Positions 46,209-54,893 of a stretch of 64,000 nucleotides of DNA are shown here, one piece after another. The number at the start of each line of letters is the position of its first letter. Position 1 is the stretch's first letter. The position numbers and the translations under genes were made by a program. The DNA comes from Aminobacter ciceronei (lineage in GTDB: Bacteria > Pseudomonadota > Alphaproteobacteria > Rhizobiales > Rhizobiaceae): NCBI RefSeq assembly GCF_014138625.1, contig NZ_JACJHY010000026.1:44089-108088 (forward strand), written 5' to 3'. The notes beneath the pieces are model-generated. The model had not been told where the DNA came from and made no database searches. It saw only the letters and a list, made by a program, of their open reading frames with translations.

Positions 46209-49197
46209 TGAGGCGGTCTCCCTTCTCGTCGAAGAATACGGTTCCGGTGACTTCCACCTCGATGACGCCATCGGGCATCGGCACGTAGAGCGTCTCGCCA
46301 ATCCGGTCGCGACCGCCGAGCACGAGGCCCATGGCGATCGAGCGGTCGCAATTGGCCGACCAGTAGCTCGAGGTGACGTGGCCGATCATCTTCATCGGGA
46401 TCGCCTGCTTGGGGTTCTCGACGATCTGGGCACCCTCTTCGAGCACAGTGCGCGGATCCTTGGTCTTGAGGCCAACGAGTTGCTTGCGGCCCTTGGCGAC
46501 AAGGTCGGGGCGCGTCATGCCGCGAATGCCGACGAAGTCGGTCTTCTTCTTGCCGACAGCCCAGTCGAGGCCGGCGTCATTGGGCGTGACGGTGCCGTCA
46601 GTGTCCTGGCCGACGATGATGTAGCCCTTCTCGGCGCGCAGCACGTGCATCGCCTCTGTGCCATAGGCGCAGGCGCCGTGCTTCTGGCCCTCGGCCCACA
46701 AAGCTTCCCACACCGCGCGGCCATAATCGGCAGGCACGTTGACCTCGAAGCCGCGGTCGCCGGTGAAGGACATGCGGAACAGGCGGGTCGGCACACCACA
46801 AATCATGCCCTCGCGCACCGACATGTGCGGCATGGCCTCGTCGGACATGTCGATGCCCTCGACCAGCGGCTCGATGATGTCACGCGAGTTGGGGCCTTGG
46901 ACCGCAATCACGGCCCACTGCTCGGAGACCGAGGTCAACCAGACGTCGAGATCGGGGAACTCGGTCTGGAGATAGTCTTCCATGTGGTTCATGACGCGGG
47001 CAGCACCGCCTGTCGTCGTAGTGACGTGGAAGCGGTCCTGCGCCAGGCGGCCGACGACGCCGTCGTCATAGATGAATCCGTCCTCGCGCAGCATGATGCC
47101 ATAACGGCAGCGGCCCACTTCGAGCTTTTCCCACGGGTTGGTGTAGAGCAGCTCCATGAACCTGGCGGCGTCAGGACCGACCACCTCGATCTTGCCGAGG
47201 GTGGAGGCGTCGAACAGGCCGGCAGACTTGCGGACGGTGACGCATTCGCGGTCGACGGCTTGATGCATGTCTTCGCCGGCGCGTGGAAAATACCAGGCGC
47301 GCTTCCACTGGCCGACATCCTCGAACACCGCGCCATGGCTCTCGGCCCAGCTATGGGTCGGGGTCTTGCGCGTCGGGTCGAACAGCCCGTGGCGGGCGTG
47401 GTTGACGATGGCGCCGAAGGTCACCGGTGTGTAGGGCGCGCGGAAGGTGGTGAGTCCGACGGCCGGGATGTCCTTGTTTAGCGCCTCAGCCGCGATGGCA
47501 AGGCCGTGCATGTTGGACGTCTTGCCCTGGTCGGTGGCCATGCCGTTGGTGGTGAAGCGCTTGACGTGCTCGATCGAGCGCATGCCTTCATGCACTGCCT
47601 GGCGGATGTCCTTGGCGGTGACGTCGTTCTGGAAGTCGACGAAGGCCTTGACCGTGGTACCGGCACCGGCACCCGGGCCGGAACCGAGCATACCGCCGGT
47701 CCAGCCTTCGGAAGCCTCGACCTTGAGCGTGACACCCTTGCTTGACTTGGCCCCAGCATCGCGGGCGGCATTGGCGCCGGCCTCAAGCGCCTGCGCGACG
47801 GTGTCTTCGAGCGAGTCGAAGCCGTTGCAGGCGCCGACCGAGACGCAATCCTGAGCATAGGTACCGGGCAGGAAGCGCTTGGTGGCGTCGTCGAAAGCAA
47901 CCTTGCCGCGCGACTGCGAGAACATGTGCACCGATGGCGTCCAGCCGGCTGACATCAGCAGCGCGTCGACGGCGATGGTGCGCTCGGCGCCGCCGCCCTT
48001 GGCCTGCACGGTCATCGACTTGATCCGCTGGCTGCCATTGACGCTGGTGACGGCGCGGCCATGGTTGACCTCGATGCCGAGCGCGCGTGCTTCATCGACA
48101 AGCGGGCCAGACGGGTTGTCGCGCAGGTCGACGACGGCGGCGACGCCGACGCCGGCCTTCTTGAGGTCGATGGCCGCGGCATAGGCGCTGTCATTGGCGG
48201 TATAGACGCCAATCTGTCTGCCGACGACGACGCCGTAATGGTTGAGGAAGGTGCGCGCCGCGGATGCCAGCATGACACCCGGGCGGTCATTGTTGGCAAA
48301 CACCATGTGACGCTCGATGGCGCCGGTGGCGATGACAACGCGCTTGGCGCGAACCTGCCACAACCGCTCGCGCGGCTCGTCGCGGCCGGGGCGCGCAAGA
48401 TGGTCGGTGACACGCTCGACGAGGCCGACGAAATTCTGGGCGTAGTATCCGAAGGCCGTGGTGCGCGACAGAACGGTGACGTTGTCCATTGCGGCGAGTT
48501 TCGCCACCACATCTTGCGCCCAGCTCCAGCCGTCCTGGCCGTCGATGACTGCACCCTTCTCATAACGCAGCGCGCCGCCGAACTCGGCCTGCTCGTCGCA
48601 AATGATGACGCGGACGCCGGTTTCGGCCGCAGCAAGTGCCGCAGCCAGGCCGGCAGCGCCGCCGCCGAGCACCAGCACCTCGCAATGGGCGTAGAGCGCC
48701 GAATAATGGTCGGGATCGGGTTGGTCCGGTGCTACACCAAGACCGGCCGCGGCGCGGATATTGGGCTCGTAGAACTTGTGCCAGGCAGCCTTCGGCCACA
48801 TGAAGGTCTTGTAGTAGAAGCCGGCCGAGAACATCGGCGACGCGATATCGTTGACGGCACCGACGTCAAAGGACAGCGACGGCCAGCGGTTCTGCGAGGC
48901 GACGGTCAGGCCGTCATAGAGCTCCTGCACGGTGGCCCGCACATTGGGCGTCTTGCGCGCAGCGTCGCGGCTGACGGTGACCAGCGCGTTCGGCTCCTCG
49001 GCGCCAGCGGAGAGGATGCCGCGCGGACGGTGATACTTGAACGAGCGGCCGACGAGATGCACGCCATTGGCGAGCAGCGCCGACGCGACGGTGTCACCGG
49101 CAAGGCCGGTCATCGACTTGCCGTCGAAGGTAAAGCGCGCGGTCTTGGCCGGCGTCAGGCGCCCCTGGCCGGAAATGCGGTAGGATCCAGCCATCAT
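46201..49197 (-). CDS. soxA: Sarcosine oxidase alpha subunit
   Basis: A 998-residue SoxA. The N-terminal part binds NAD+ and resembles ferredoxin-like/FAD oxidoreductases: VLVLGGGAAGLAAALAAAETGVRVIICDE carries the dinucleotide-binding GGGAAG. The C-terminal part from about residue 600 is a GcvT-like folate-binding aminomethyltransferase domain (FMELLYTNPWEKLEVGRCRYGIMLREDGFIYDDGVV, GDRGFEVNVPADYGRAVWEAL). Length is as expected. It overlaps soxD by four bases (ATGA). Confidence 0.94.
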   Translation of the reverse strand: MMAGSYRISGQGRLTPAKTARFTFDGKSMTGLAGDTVASALLANGVHLVGRSFKYHRPRGILSAGAEEPNALVTVSRDAARKTPNVRATVQELYDGLTVASQNRWPSLSFDVGAVNDIASPMFSAGFYYKTFMWPKAAWHKFYEPNIRAAAGLGVAPDQPDPDHYSALYAHCEVLVLGGGAAGLAAALAAAETGVRVIICDEQAEFGGALRYEKGAVIDGQDGWSWAQDVVAKLAAMDNVTVLSRTTAFGYYAQNFVGLVERVTDHLARPGRDEPRERLWQVRAKRVVIATGAIERHMVFANNDRPGVMLASAARTFLNHYGVVVGRQIGVYTANDSAYAAAIDLKKAGVGVAAVVDLRDNPSGPLVDEARALGIEVNHGRAVTSVNGSQRIKSMTVQAKGGGAERTIAVDALLMSAGWTPSVHMFSQSRGKVAFDDATKRFLPGTYAQDCVSVGACNGFDSLEDTVAQALEAGANAARDAGAKSSKGVTLKVEASEGWTGGMLGSGPGAGAGTTVKAFVDFQNDVTAKDIRQAVHEGMRSIEHVKRFTTNGMATDQGKTSNMHGLAIAAEALNKDIPAVGLTTFRAPYTPVTFGAIVNHARHGLFDPTRKTPTHSWAESHGAVFEDVGQWKRAWYFPRAGEDMHQAVDRECVTVRKSAGLFDASTLGKIEVVGPDAARFMELLYTNPWEKLEVGRCRYGIMLREDGFIYDDGVVGRLAQDRFHVTTTTGGAARVMNHMEDYLQTEFPDLDVWLTSVSEQWAVIAVQGPNSRDIIEPLVEGIDMSDEAMPHMSVREGMICGVPTRLFRMSFTGDRGFEVNVPADYGRAVWEALWAEGQKHGACAYGTEAMHVLRAEKGYIIVGQDTDGTVTPNDAGLDWAVGKKKTDFVGIRGMTRPDLVAKGRKQLVGLKTKDPRTVLEEGAQIVENPKQAIPMKMIGHVTSSYWSANCDRSIAMGLVLGGRDRIGETLYVPMPDGVIEVEVTGTVFFDEKGDRLNG

Positions 49198-49574
49198 GCC
49201 TCTCCCTTGGTCGAGCGTTTTGCCTTGGGCTTTTCGTTGAGCTGGTCAGGCGGGCGGTTGGCCCAGGCGGCCGGGCCACCGTCTGCCTTGAGCTTCTCGA
49301 GGTCCGGCTTGGGCTCGCCGGCCTTGTAGGTCAGAAGGAAGCGGTCGGTGATGGTGTCGCGGGCGGCGTTGAAGAAGCGCGCGCAGCCATGGATGTGGCG
49401 CCAGCGTTCGAAGATTACACCCTTCGGGTTGGAGCGGATGAAGAAGAACTTTTCGAAGTCCTCGTCGCTCTCGGCGGCGATGTTGGTCGAGCGCGCGATA
49501 TGCGCTTCGCCGGCATTGCGGAACTCGAGCTCGGGACGCTCTTCCTCGCAATAGGGGCAGTGAATGAGAAGCAT
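49194..49574 (-). CDS. soxD: Sarcosine oxidase delta subunit
   Basis: A 126-residue SoxD. The N-terminal zinc site is visible as HCPYCEEERPELEF, with the further ligands in IHGCARFF. RWRHIHGCARFFNAARDT is the family hallmark. The Lys-rich C-terminal tail (NEKPKAKRSTKGEA) is longer than some homologues. It lies 11 bases after the extra gene at 49586-50020. Confidence 0.93.
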   Translation of the reverse strand: MLLIHCPYCEEERPELEFRNAGEAHIARSTNIAAESDEDFEKFFFIRSNPKGVIFERWRHIHGCARFFNAARDTITDRFLLTYKAGEPKPDLEKLKADGGPAAWANRPPDQLNEKPKAKRSTKGEA

Positions 49575-49585
49575 CTTGATGATCC

Positions 49586-50020
49586 CTAGAGTTCGCCGGG
49601 GCCGACAATGGTGCCTTGCGGCTGGTCGCAGAGCCGCCGCCCCAAGGCCTCGAACGGAGCGACGCGCTTGATCAGCGTCTCGACGTTGTCGGCCGGCAGG
49701 AACAGGTCGCGGCTTGAGATGTTGAGGAAGGTAAGCTCGAACGGGTTGGCCGAGACGATGACGTGGCGCCCAGGCGGCGCATCGTGCTCATCATCGGGAT
49801 CGTCAGGCGTGTCGATGAAAGAAACGACCCGGCGCCCGCCACTCCACACACACGCAAGCAGGCCCGAGGCGACCGAGAACGGCCACTCCGCCTCGTTGTC
49901 GCTGCGGCTGATCGTCTGCAGCCGGACCTCGCTGGCGTCAGGTACGTGCAGCATGCCCTTTTCGTCGGCAAGGACGAAGGGCGCGGCCACGGCCGCTATG
50001 GTGGCGGCGAGCGTTGTCAT
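49586..50020 (-). CDS. Unrecognised small protein inside the sox operon
   Basis: A 144-residue protein that I do not recognise. It starts with a short hydrophobic stretch (TTLAATIAAVAAPFVLADEKG), then SEVRLQTISRSDNEAEWPFSVASGLLACVWSGGRRVVSFIDTPDD, an acidic loop (DDPDDEHDAPPG), RHVIVSANPFELTFLNISSRDLFLPADNVETLIKRV and a C-terminal FEALGRRLCDQPQGTIVGPGEL. No membrane helix beyond the N-terminus is evident. Its ATG overlaps the soxB stop as TGATG and it ends 11 bases before soxD, so it is translated as part of the operon. The textbook soxBDAG order has no gene here. Confidence 0.75.
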   Translation of the reverse strand: MTTLAATIAAVAAPFVLADEKGMLHVPDASEVRLQTISRSDNEAEWPFSVASGLLACVWSGGRRVVSFIDTPDDPDDEHDAPPGRHVIVSANPFELTFLNISSRDLFLPADNVETLIKRVAPFEALGRRLCDQPQGTIVGPGEL

Positions 50021-51273
50021 CAGTGCGCGACGGCCGCGGCTGCCGCCTCGTCGATGAGACGGCCGGTGCGGAAGCGCTCGATGGTGAAGGGCGCGTTGAT
50101 CGGGTGCGGCTCGTCGCGGGCAATGGTGTGGGCAAAGACGTTGCCCGAACCGGGCGTCGCCTTGAAGCCGCCCGTGCCCCAGCCGCAATTGACGTAAAGA
50201 CCCGGCACCGGCGTCTTGGCCAGGATCGGCGAACGATCCGGCGTGACGTCGACGATGCCGCCCCACGAACGCAGCATCTTCATGCGCGTGAACATCGGGA
50301 ACATCTCGCAGATCGCATCGAGCGTGTGGTTGATGATGTGCAGGCCGCCGGTCTGCGAATAAGAGATGTACTGGTCGGTGCCGGCGCCGATGACCAGCTC
50401 GCCCTTGTCGGACTGCGAGATATAGGCATGTACCGTGTTGGACATGACAACGCACGGGAATACCGGCTTGACCGGCTCCGATACCAGCGCCTGCAGCGGG
50501 TAGCTTTCGAGCGGCATGCGCACGCCGGCCATGTTCATGATGACCGAGGTGTGCCCTGCGGCAACGACGCCGACCTTCTTGGCGCCGATGAAGCCCTTCG
50601 AGGTCTCGACGCCCGAGACGCGACCGTCGGGCGTACGGCGCACGCCCGTCACTTCGCAATTCTGGATGATGTGGACGCCGCGATCGGAGGCGCCGCGGGC
50701 ATAACCCCAGGCAACCGCGTCGTGGCGAGCGGTGCCGCCGCGGCGCTGCAAGGCGGCGCCAACGACAGGATAACGCGCCGAGGCCGAGATGTTGAGCGGC
50801 GGGCAGAACTCCCGCGCCTGCTCGGGCGTCAGCCATTCATTGTCGATGCCGTTGAGACGATTGGCATGGACATGGCGCTTCAGCACCTGCACGTCGTGAA
50901 CGTTGTGTGCCAGCATCATCACGCCGCGCGCTGAATACATGACGTTGTAATTGAGGTCCTGGCTGAGACCGTCCCACAGCTTCAGGGCGTGGTCGTAGAT
51001 GCCGGCCGATTCGTCGTAAAGATAGTTGGAGCGGATGATGGTGGTGTTGCGGCCGGTGTTGCCACCACCGAGCCAGCCCTTTTCCAGCACCGCCACATTG
51101 GTGATGCCGTGCTCCTTGGCGAGATAATAGGCGGTTGCCAGGCCATGGCCACCGGCACCGACGATGATGACGTCGTATTCGCTTTTCGGCTCAGGCGAGG
51201 ACCACTGTTCCTCCCAGCCCTTGTGTCCCCGCATCGCCTCACGGGCTATGGCAAAAACCGAATATTTCCGCAT
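50020..51273 (-). CDS. soxB: Sarcosine oxidase beta subunit
   Basis: A 417-residue FAD subunit of heterotetrameric sarcosine oxidase. The FAD motif [22 protein letters not shown] is near residues 36-57. Flavin-contact regions include [50 protein letters not shown] and [41 protein letters not shown]. It is the first gene of the operon. No glyA or folate genes flank it, unlike some sox loci. Confidence 0.94.
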   Translation of the reverse strand: MRKYSVFAIAREAMRGHKGWEEQWSSPEPKSEYDVIIVGAGGHGLATAYYLAKEHGITNVAVLEKGWLGGGNTGRNTTIIRSNYLYDESAGIYDHALKLWDGLSQDLNYNVMYSARGVMMLAHNVHDVQVLKRHVHANRLNGIDNEWLTPEQAREFCPPLNISASARYPVVGAALQRRGGTARHDAVAWGYARGASDRGVHIIQNCEVTGVRRTPDGRVSGVETSKGFIGAKKVGVVAAGHTSVIMNMAGVRMPLESYPLQALVSEPVKPVFPCVVMSNTVHAYISQSDKGELVIGAGTDQYISYSQTGGLHIINHTLDAICEMFPMFTRMKMLRSWGGIVDVTPDRSPILAKTPVPGLYVNCGWGTGGFKATPGSGNVFAHTIARDEPHPINAPFTIERFRTGRLIDEAAAAAVAH

Positions 51274-51345
51274 TTTTCAGGGCCTCGCTGATGCCGGAAG
51301 CTTGGGAGCGCGAGGTGTAGCACTAGCGAAATCCGACGACCAGCC

Positions 51346-52215
51346 TTAGACTGTTTGCGACGGGGCCTGCCGTTTTGCGCCACGCTTCTTCAAATGCCCA
51401 TCACCCCGAAAAACTCCGGAGGTGCTGGAGTCTTTCATTTGCGAATTCTCCACTCGCCCGAACTCGGCACTGGTGGGCACAGCGTGCAATTGAAAAGCTC
51501 GGGAGATCAGACCGCATGGCTCCGGCTCGCCGGCTTCCAGGACGATCTTGGCAAAATTCTCATCTATGATCTTGCGCGGCCTCAAGGCCAGCCCCGCCGC
51601 GAACAGACGTAACCCAGGATGGGAATGGCTCGCCAGTTGCCGCACCATTGTTTCGGTCACCGTCCTCGAATAGCGGAACGACAGATCGAGCTCGGTGTAG
51701 ATCGAGTTTGGCCGCTGCGATGCAGCGTTTCTGATTGCCATGGCAAATTGCCCTGAACCAGACAGACGAATGAATTCAATCACACGCCAGCGCACACCGC
51801 TGTCAGGATCCTCCAAGCACTGAAGAAGTTTGCCCAAAATCTCGCCGTGCTCTTGCGTCGTACAGTCAGTCAATGCGCCAATCGCATTGAAGCGGATACC
51901 CGCGTTCGAAGAACCCATGAGTTCCGCAAGCTCCGGTATCATCGCCCTCGCGCGCCATCCAAGCTCGTTCGCCAGAAATGCGCCGAGGCCAAGCACCTTC
52001 TCGGACGGTGAGCTCAGCAGTGGGCGCAGATTATCGATCGGGAAGCCTTTGTCGAACTGGCCGTAGGCGTCCCAGAGCAACTCGCCCAATGTGTTCGGGT
52101 CCCGCGACTCGGCGTCGAGCAAAATCTCAATCATTTCTTGGGGGGTCATATTTGAATGGGGTGGCGCGTCCACCCGCAAAGTCTTGACGATCGGAACGTA
52201 GAGACCGCCCTTCAT
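51346..52215 (-). CDS. HEAT-repeat-like protein of unknown function
   Basis: A 289-residue predicted all-helical protein. Two or three HEAT-like units are visible (SPSEKVLGLGAFLANELGWRARAMIPELAELMGSSNAGIRFNAIGALTDC; GEILGKLLQCLEDPDSGVRWRVIEFIRLSG; RQLASHSHPGLRLFAAGLAL). The N-terminus MTPQEMIEILLDAESRDPNTLGELLWDAYGQ resembles immunity-type HEAT proteins, but I cannot assign one. The start is uncertain (52215 or 52149). Codon use and GC are visibly lower than in neighbouring genes, suggesting transfer. No toxin gene is adjacent. Confidence 0.6.
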   Translation of the reverse strand: MKGGLYVPIVKTLRVDAPPHSNMTPQEMIEILLDAESRDPNTLGELLWDAYGQFDKGFPIDNLRPLLSSPSEKVLGLGAFLANELGWRARAMIPELAELMGSSNAGIRFNAIGALTDCTTQEHGEILGKLLQCLEDPDSGVRWRVIEFIRLSGSGQFAMAIRNAASQRPNSIYTELDLSFRYSRTVTETMVRQLASHSHPGLRLFAAGLALRPRKIIDENFAKIVLEAGEPEPCGLISRAFQLHAVPTSAEFGRVENSQMKDSSTSGVFRGDGHLKKRGAKRQAPSQTV

Positions 52216-52454
52216 CAGGTCAAGCGTTGGAGAAACAGTGCCGAAGTCGTGTCGGCCAAGCTTCCGTCAGAGTGTTCAACGCCATCACCAGGCCGACAGC
52301 CGCGTGCGACGGCGCCTACCGTTCGCGCCTCTGTTGGCGACAGCGGTTTCACCGCCGCTTCACGCCGCACGTATCGGGTGGCCCGTCGAGCACCGAATTG
52401 CGACCTGTGGGTCAGAGCCGGATGCCTCCGGCCGAAACGCCCACAGGAGCAGAC

Positions 52455-53213
52455 ATGTTCGATCTGAATGGAAAAACCGCAATCGTCACCGGAGCAAGCT
52501 CGGGCATCGGCCGCGCGACGGCGACGCTGTTTGCGCGGCAAGGCGCGCGTGTTGTGCTTGCAGCGCGTGGCGCCGCCGCATTGGAAGCGCTCGCCAGGGA
52601 AATCTGCGCCGACGGCGGCCAGGCGGTAGCACTTGCCGGCGACGTCAGGGACGAGGCCTTTGCCCGCGCCCTGGTCGAGAAGGCAGAGGCGCAGTTCGGC
52701 GGCCTCGACATCGCCTTCAACAATGTCGGCCTCGTCGGCGAGATGGGTCCGATCACCGGGCTGGAACTGGCAAGCTGGACAGAGGTGATGGAGACCAACC
52801 TGACCAGTGCCTATCTCGGCGCCAAGTACCAGATCCCGGCGATGCTGGAGCGCGGTGGCGGCTCGTTGATCTTCACCTCGACCTTCGTCGGCTACACCAC
52901 CGGCATGCCGGGCATGGCGGCCTATGCCGCGAGCAAGGCAGGGCTTATCGGCCTGACGCAGGTGCTGGCGGCGGAATACGGCTCGCAGGGCATCCGAGTC
53001 AACGCACTTTTGCCGGGCGGCACTGACACGCCCATGGCGACGTTCAAGACCGCCGACGAGCGCGCCTTCGTCGAGGGCCTACACGCACTGAAGCGCATCG
53101 CACAGCCCGAAGAGATCGCCCGCTCAGCGCTCTATCTCGCTTCGGAAGCCTCGAGCTTCACCACGGGCGCAGCCCTGCTCGCCGACGGCGGGGTGTCGAT
53201 CAACCGGCTCTGA
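52455..53213 (+). CDS. SDR family oxidoreductase
   Basis: A 252-residue classical short-chain dehydrogenase. Seen are TGASSGIG (residues 12-19), FNNVG (the NNAG position), the serine strand SLIFTSTFVGYTTG, and the catalytic Y and K in YAASKAGLIG; the C-terminus is TTGAALLADGGVSINRL. CAGGAGCAGAC precedes ATG 52455. The substrate is unknown. The frame is open further upstream, but without SDR-like sequence. The 239 bases before this start show no other gene. Confidence 0.9.
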   Translation: MFDLNGKTAIVTGASSGIGRATATLFARQGARVVLAARGAAALEALAREICADGGQAVALAGDVRDEAFARALVEKAEAQFGGLDIAFNNVGLVGEMGPITGLELASWTEVMETNLTSAYLGAKYQIPAMLERGGGSLIFTSTFVGYTTGMPGMAAYAASKAGLIGLTQVLAAEYGSQGIRVNALLPGGTDTPMATFKTADERAFVEGLHALKRIAQPEEIARSALYLASEASSFTTGAALLADGGVSINRL

Positions 53214-53291
53214 TCAGGCCCGCCCGGGCCGTGCCCAGGCGAGGCCTGGGCACTCACAGCGATGACGCCGGGAGCGCAAGATCTCCCGGCA

Positions 53292-53318
53292 TGTCACGTT
53301 CTGCGACCTTGCCTTGTC
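53292..53318 (+). promoter_or_regulatory. ECF41-type promoter
   Basis: TGTCACG (53292-53298), then exactly 16 bases, then TGTC (53315-53318). The promoter motif reported for ECF41 sigma factors is TGTCACA-N16-CGTC, so 9 of 11 bases match at the right spacing. It sits 36 bases before the flavodoxin-like oxidoreductase start and reads toward the ECF41 gene behind it. Confidence 0.65.
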
Positions 53319-53354
53319 ATGTCTTCAGTAACAGCACCGGCAGAGGATATGACC

Positions 53355-53981
53355 ATGGACAATGTGACCACCACCCGAACCTCGACTCGCATCGCGATCG
53401 TCTTTCACAGCGGCTTCGGCCACACGCGGCGTCAGGCAGAAGCAATTGAGGCCGGCGTGCGTAAAGTCGAGGGCGCGGAGGCGCTGCTGCTGCCGGTTGA
53501 AGACGTCGATCGGCACTGGGACGACCTTGAGGCGGCGCAAGCGATCATCTTCGGCACGCCGACCTACATGGGTGCTGCCTCGGCGGCGTTCAAAAGCTTT
53601 GCCGAGGCAAGCTCACGGTCGGTGATGGCAAGGGGCTATCTGTGGAAGGACAAGCTTGCGGCCGGCTTTACAAACTCGGGCGCCCGGTCCGGCGACAAGC
53701 TCGCCACGCTGATCCAACTCACGCTGTTTGCGGCACAGCACGGCATGCACTGGATCAATCTCGACCTGCCACCGGCCAACAGCTCTGCTCAGGGCTCGGA
53801 AGCCGACCTCAATCGGCTCGGGTTCTGGCTTGGAGCCGCAGCCCAGTCGAACACCGACGAGGGTCCCGACACGGCGCCGCCCGAATCCGATCTCGCCACT
53901 GCCCGTCACCTCGGCAAGCGCGTCGCCGAGGCAGCACTTCAGTTTGCGCGCGGGCGTGACGCCGCCTTGCTGCCGGCCTAG
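53355..53981 (+). CDS. Flavodoxin-like NAD(P)H-dependent oxidoreductase (WrbA-like)
   Basis: A 208-residue flavodoxin-fold protein. The FMN phosphate loop is IVFHSGFGHTRRQAEAI near the N-terminus. GTPTYMGAASAAFKSFAEASSRSV and FTNSGARSGDKLATLIQL match the WrbA/flavodoxin-reductase group. GAGG lies eight bases before ATG 53355; ATG 53349 is the alternative. It precedes the ECF41 sigma gene by 11 bases and has an ECF41-type promoter, placing it in the oxidoreductase class of ECF41 partners. Confidence 0.87.
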   Translation: MDNVTTTRTSTRIAIVFHSGFGHTRRQAEAIEAGVRKVEGAEALLLPVEDVDRHWDDLEAAQAIIFGTPTYMGAASAAFKSFAEASSRSVMARGYLWKDKLAAGFTNSGARSGDKLATLIQLTLFAAQHGMHWINLDLPPANSSAQGSEADLNRLGFWLGAAAQSNTDEGPDTAPPESDLATARHLGKRVAEAALQFARGRDAALLPA

Positions 53982-53992
53982 TCTGGCGTGCG

Positions 53993-54865
53993 ATGAACGA
54001 GATTTCGTTGACCTCGACCTTCACCGAGCAGCGGCCGGGCCTAGTCCGGCTTGCCTATCGCATGCTGGGATCGACAGCCGATGCGGAGGACGTCGTCCAC
54101 GACGCCTGGCTGCGTTGGCTCGCCGCCGACCGCAGCATGGTGGAGGCGCCGGCTGCCTATCTGCGCACCATCGTTACGCGCCTGTGCCTCAACGAACTCA
54201 AATCGAGCCGAAGGCTGCGTGAGACCTATGTCGGCCCCTGGTTGCCGGACCCGATCTTCGACCCCGAGGACGGCGAGGCTGCCGACGACATAACGCTGCC
54301 CCTGATGATCGCGCTGGAGCGCCTGTCGCCTTTGGAGCGGGCGGCGTTTCTGCTGCACGACGTGTTCGGGCTGAAATTCGAGGCGGTAGCGGAAGCCATC
54401 GGCCGCGAAGCCACGACATGCCGCAAGCTCGCCAGTCGGGCGCGGGCGCATATCCATGACGCCAGGCCGCGTTTTGCCGTTCCGAAAGAGGAAGGCCTGC
54501 GCTTTGCCGCAGCCTTTTTCGATGCATCGAGGACGGGCGATCTCGCAGCCTTGCGTTCGATGCTCGCCGAGGATGTCGTTACCTATGCCGATGGTGGTGG
54601 CCGGGTTGCGGCCCCGTCCCAGCCGTTGGTCGGGATCGCTGCCGTCATGGCACGCCACGCCAGCCTTGCACGCCTGTTTGCCCTGCGTCCGTCACGGCTG
54701 ATCCGTTATGCGATCATCGATGGTTTGCCGGGGTTCGTCACCCTGGAAGAGGAAACGACGGTCCAGACGACGGCGCTCAACATCGAGGACGGAAAGGTGA
54801 TTGCGATCTACGTGACGCGCAATCCCGACAAGCTGCGCAACGTTCCGGCGATCGGCGGAGCGTGA
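53993..54865 (+). CDS. ECF41-type RNA polymerase sigma factor with SnoaL-like C-terminal domain
   Basis: A 290-residue extracytoplasmic-function sigma factor. Sigma region 2 (LVRLAYRMLGSTADAEDVVHDAWLRWL, about 17-43) and region 4 (LERLSPLERAAFLLHDVFGLKFEAVAEAIGREATTCRKLASRARAHI) are followed by a SnoaL_2-like domain of about 110 residues. The linker motif WLPDP (83-87) and the C-terminal NPDKLR (from 277) are diagnostic of group ECF41, whose fused domain controls its own activity in place of an anti-sigma factor. It probably drives the promoter at 53292-53318 and so its own operon. Confidence 0.9.
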   Translation: MNEISLTSTFTEQRPGLVRLAYRMLGSTADAEDVVHDAWLRWLAADRSMVEAPAAYLRTIVTRLCLNELKSSRRLRETYVGPWLPDPIFDPEDGEAADDITLPLMIALERLSPLERAAFLLHDVFGLKFEAVAEAIGREATTCRKLASRARAHIHDARPRFAVPKEEGLRFAAAFFDASRTGDLAALRSMLAEDVVTYADGGGRVAAPSQPLVGIAAVMARHASLARLFALRPSRLIRYAIIDGLPGFVTLEEETTVQTTALNIEDGKVIAIYVTRNPDKLRNVPAIGGA

Positions 54866-54893
54866 CCTGATATCACGCTCCTGGCGACGAGGC

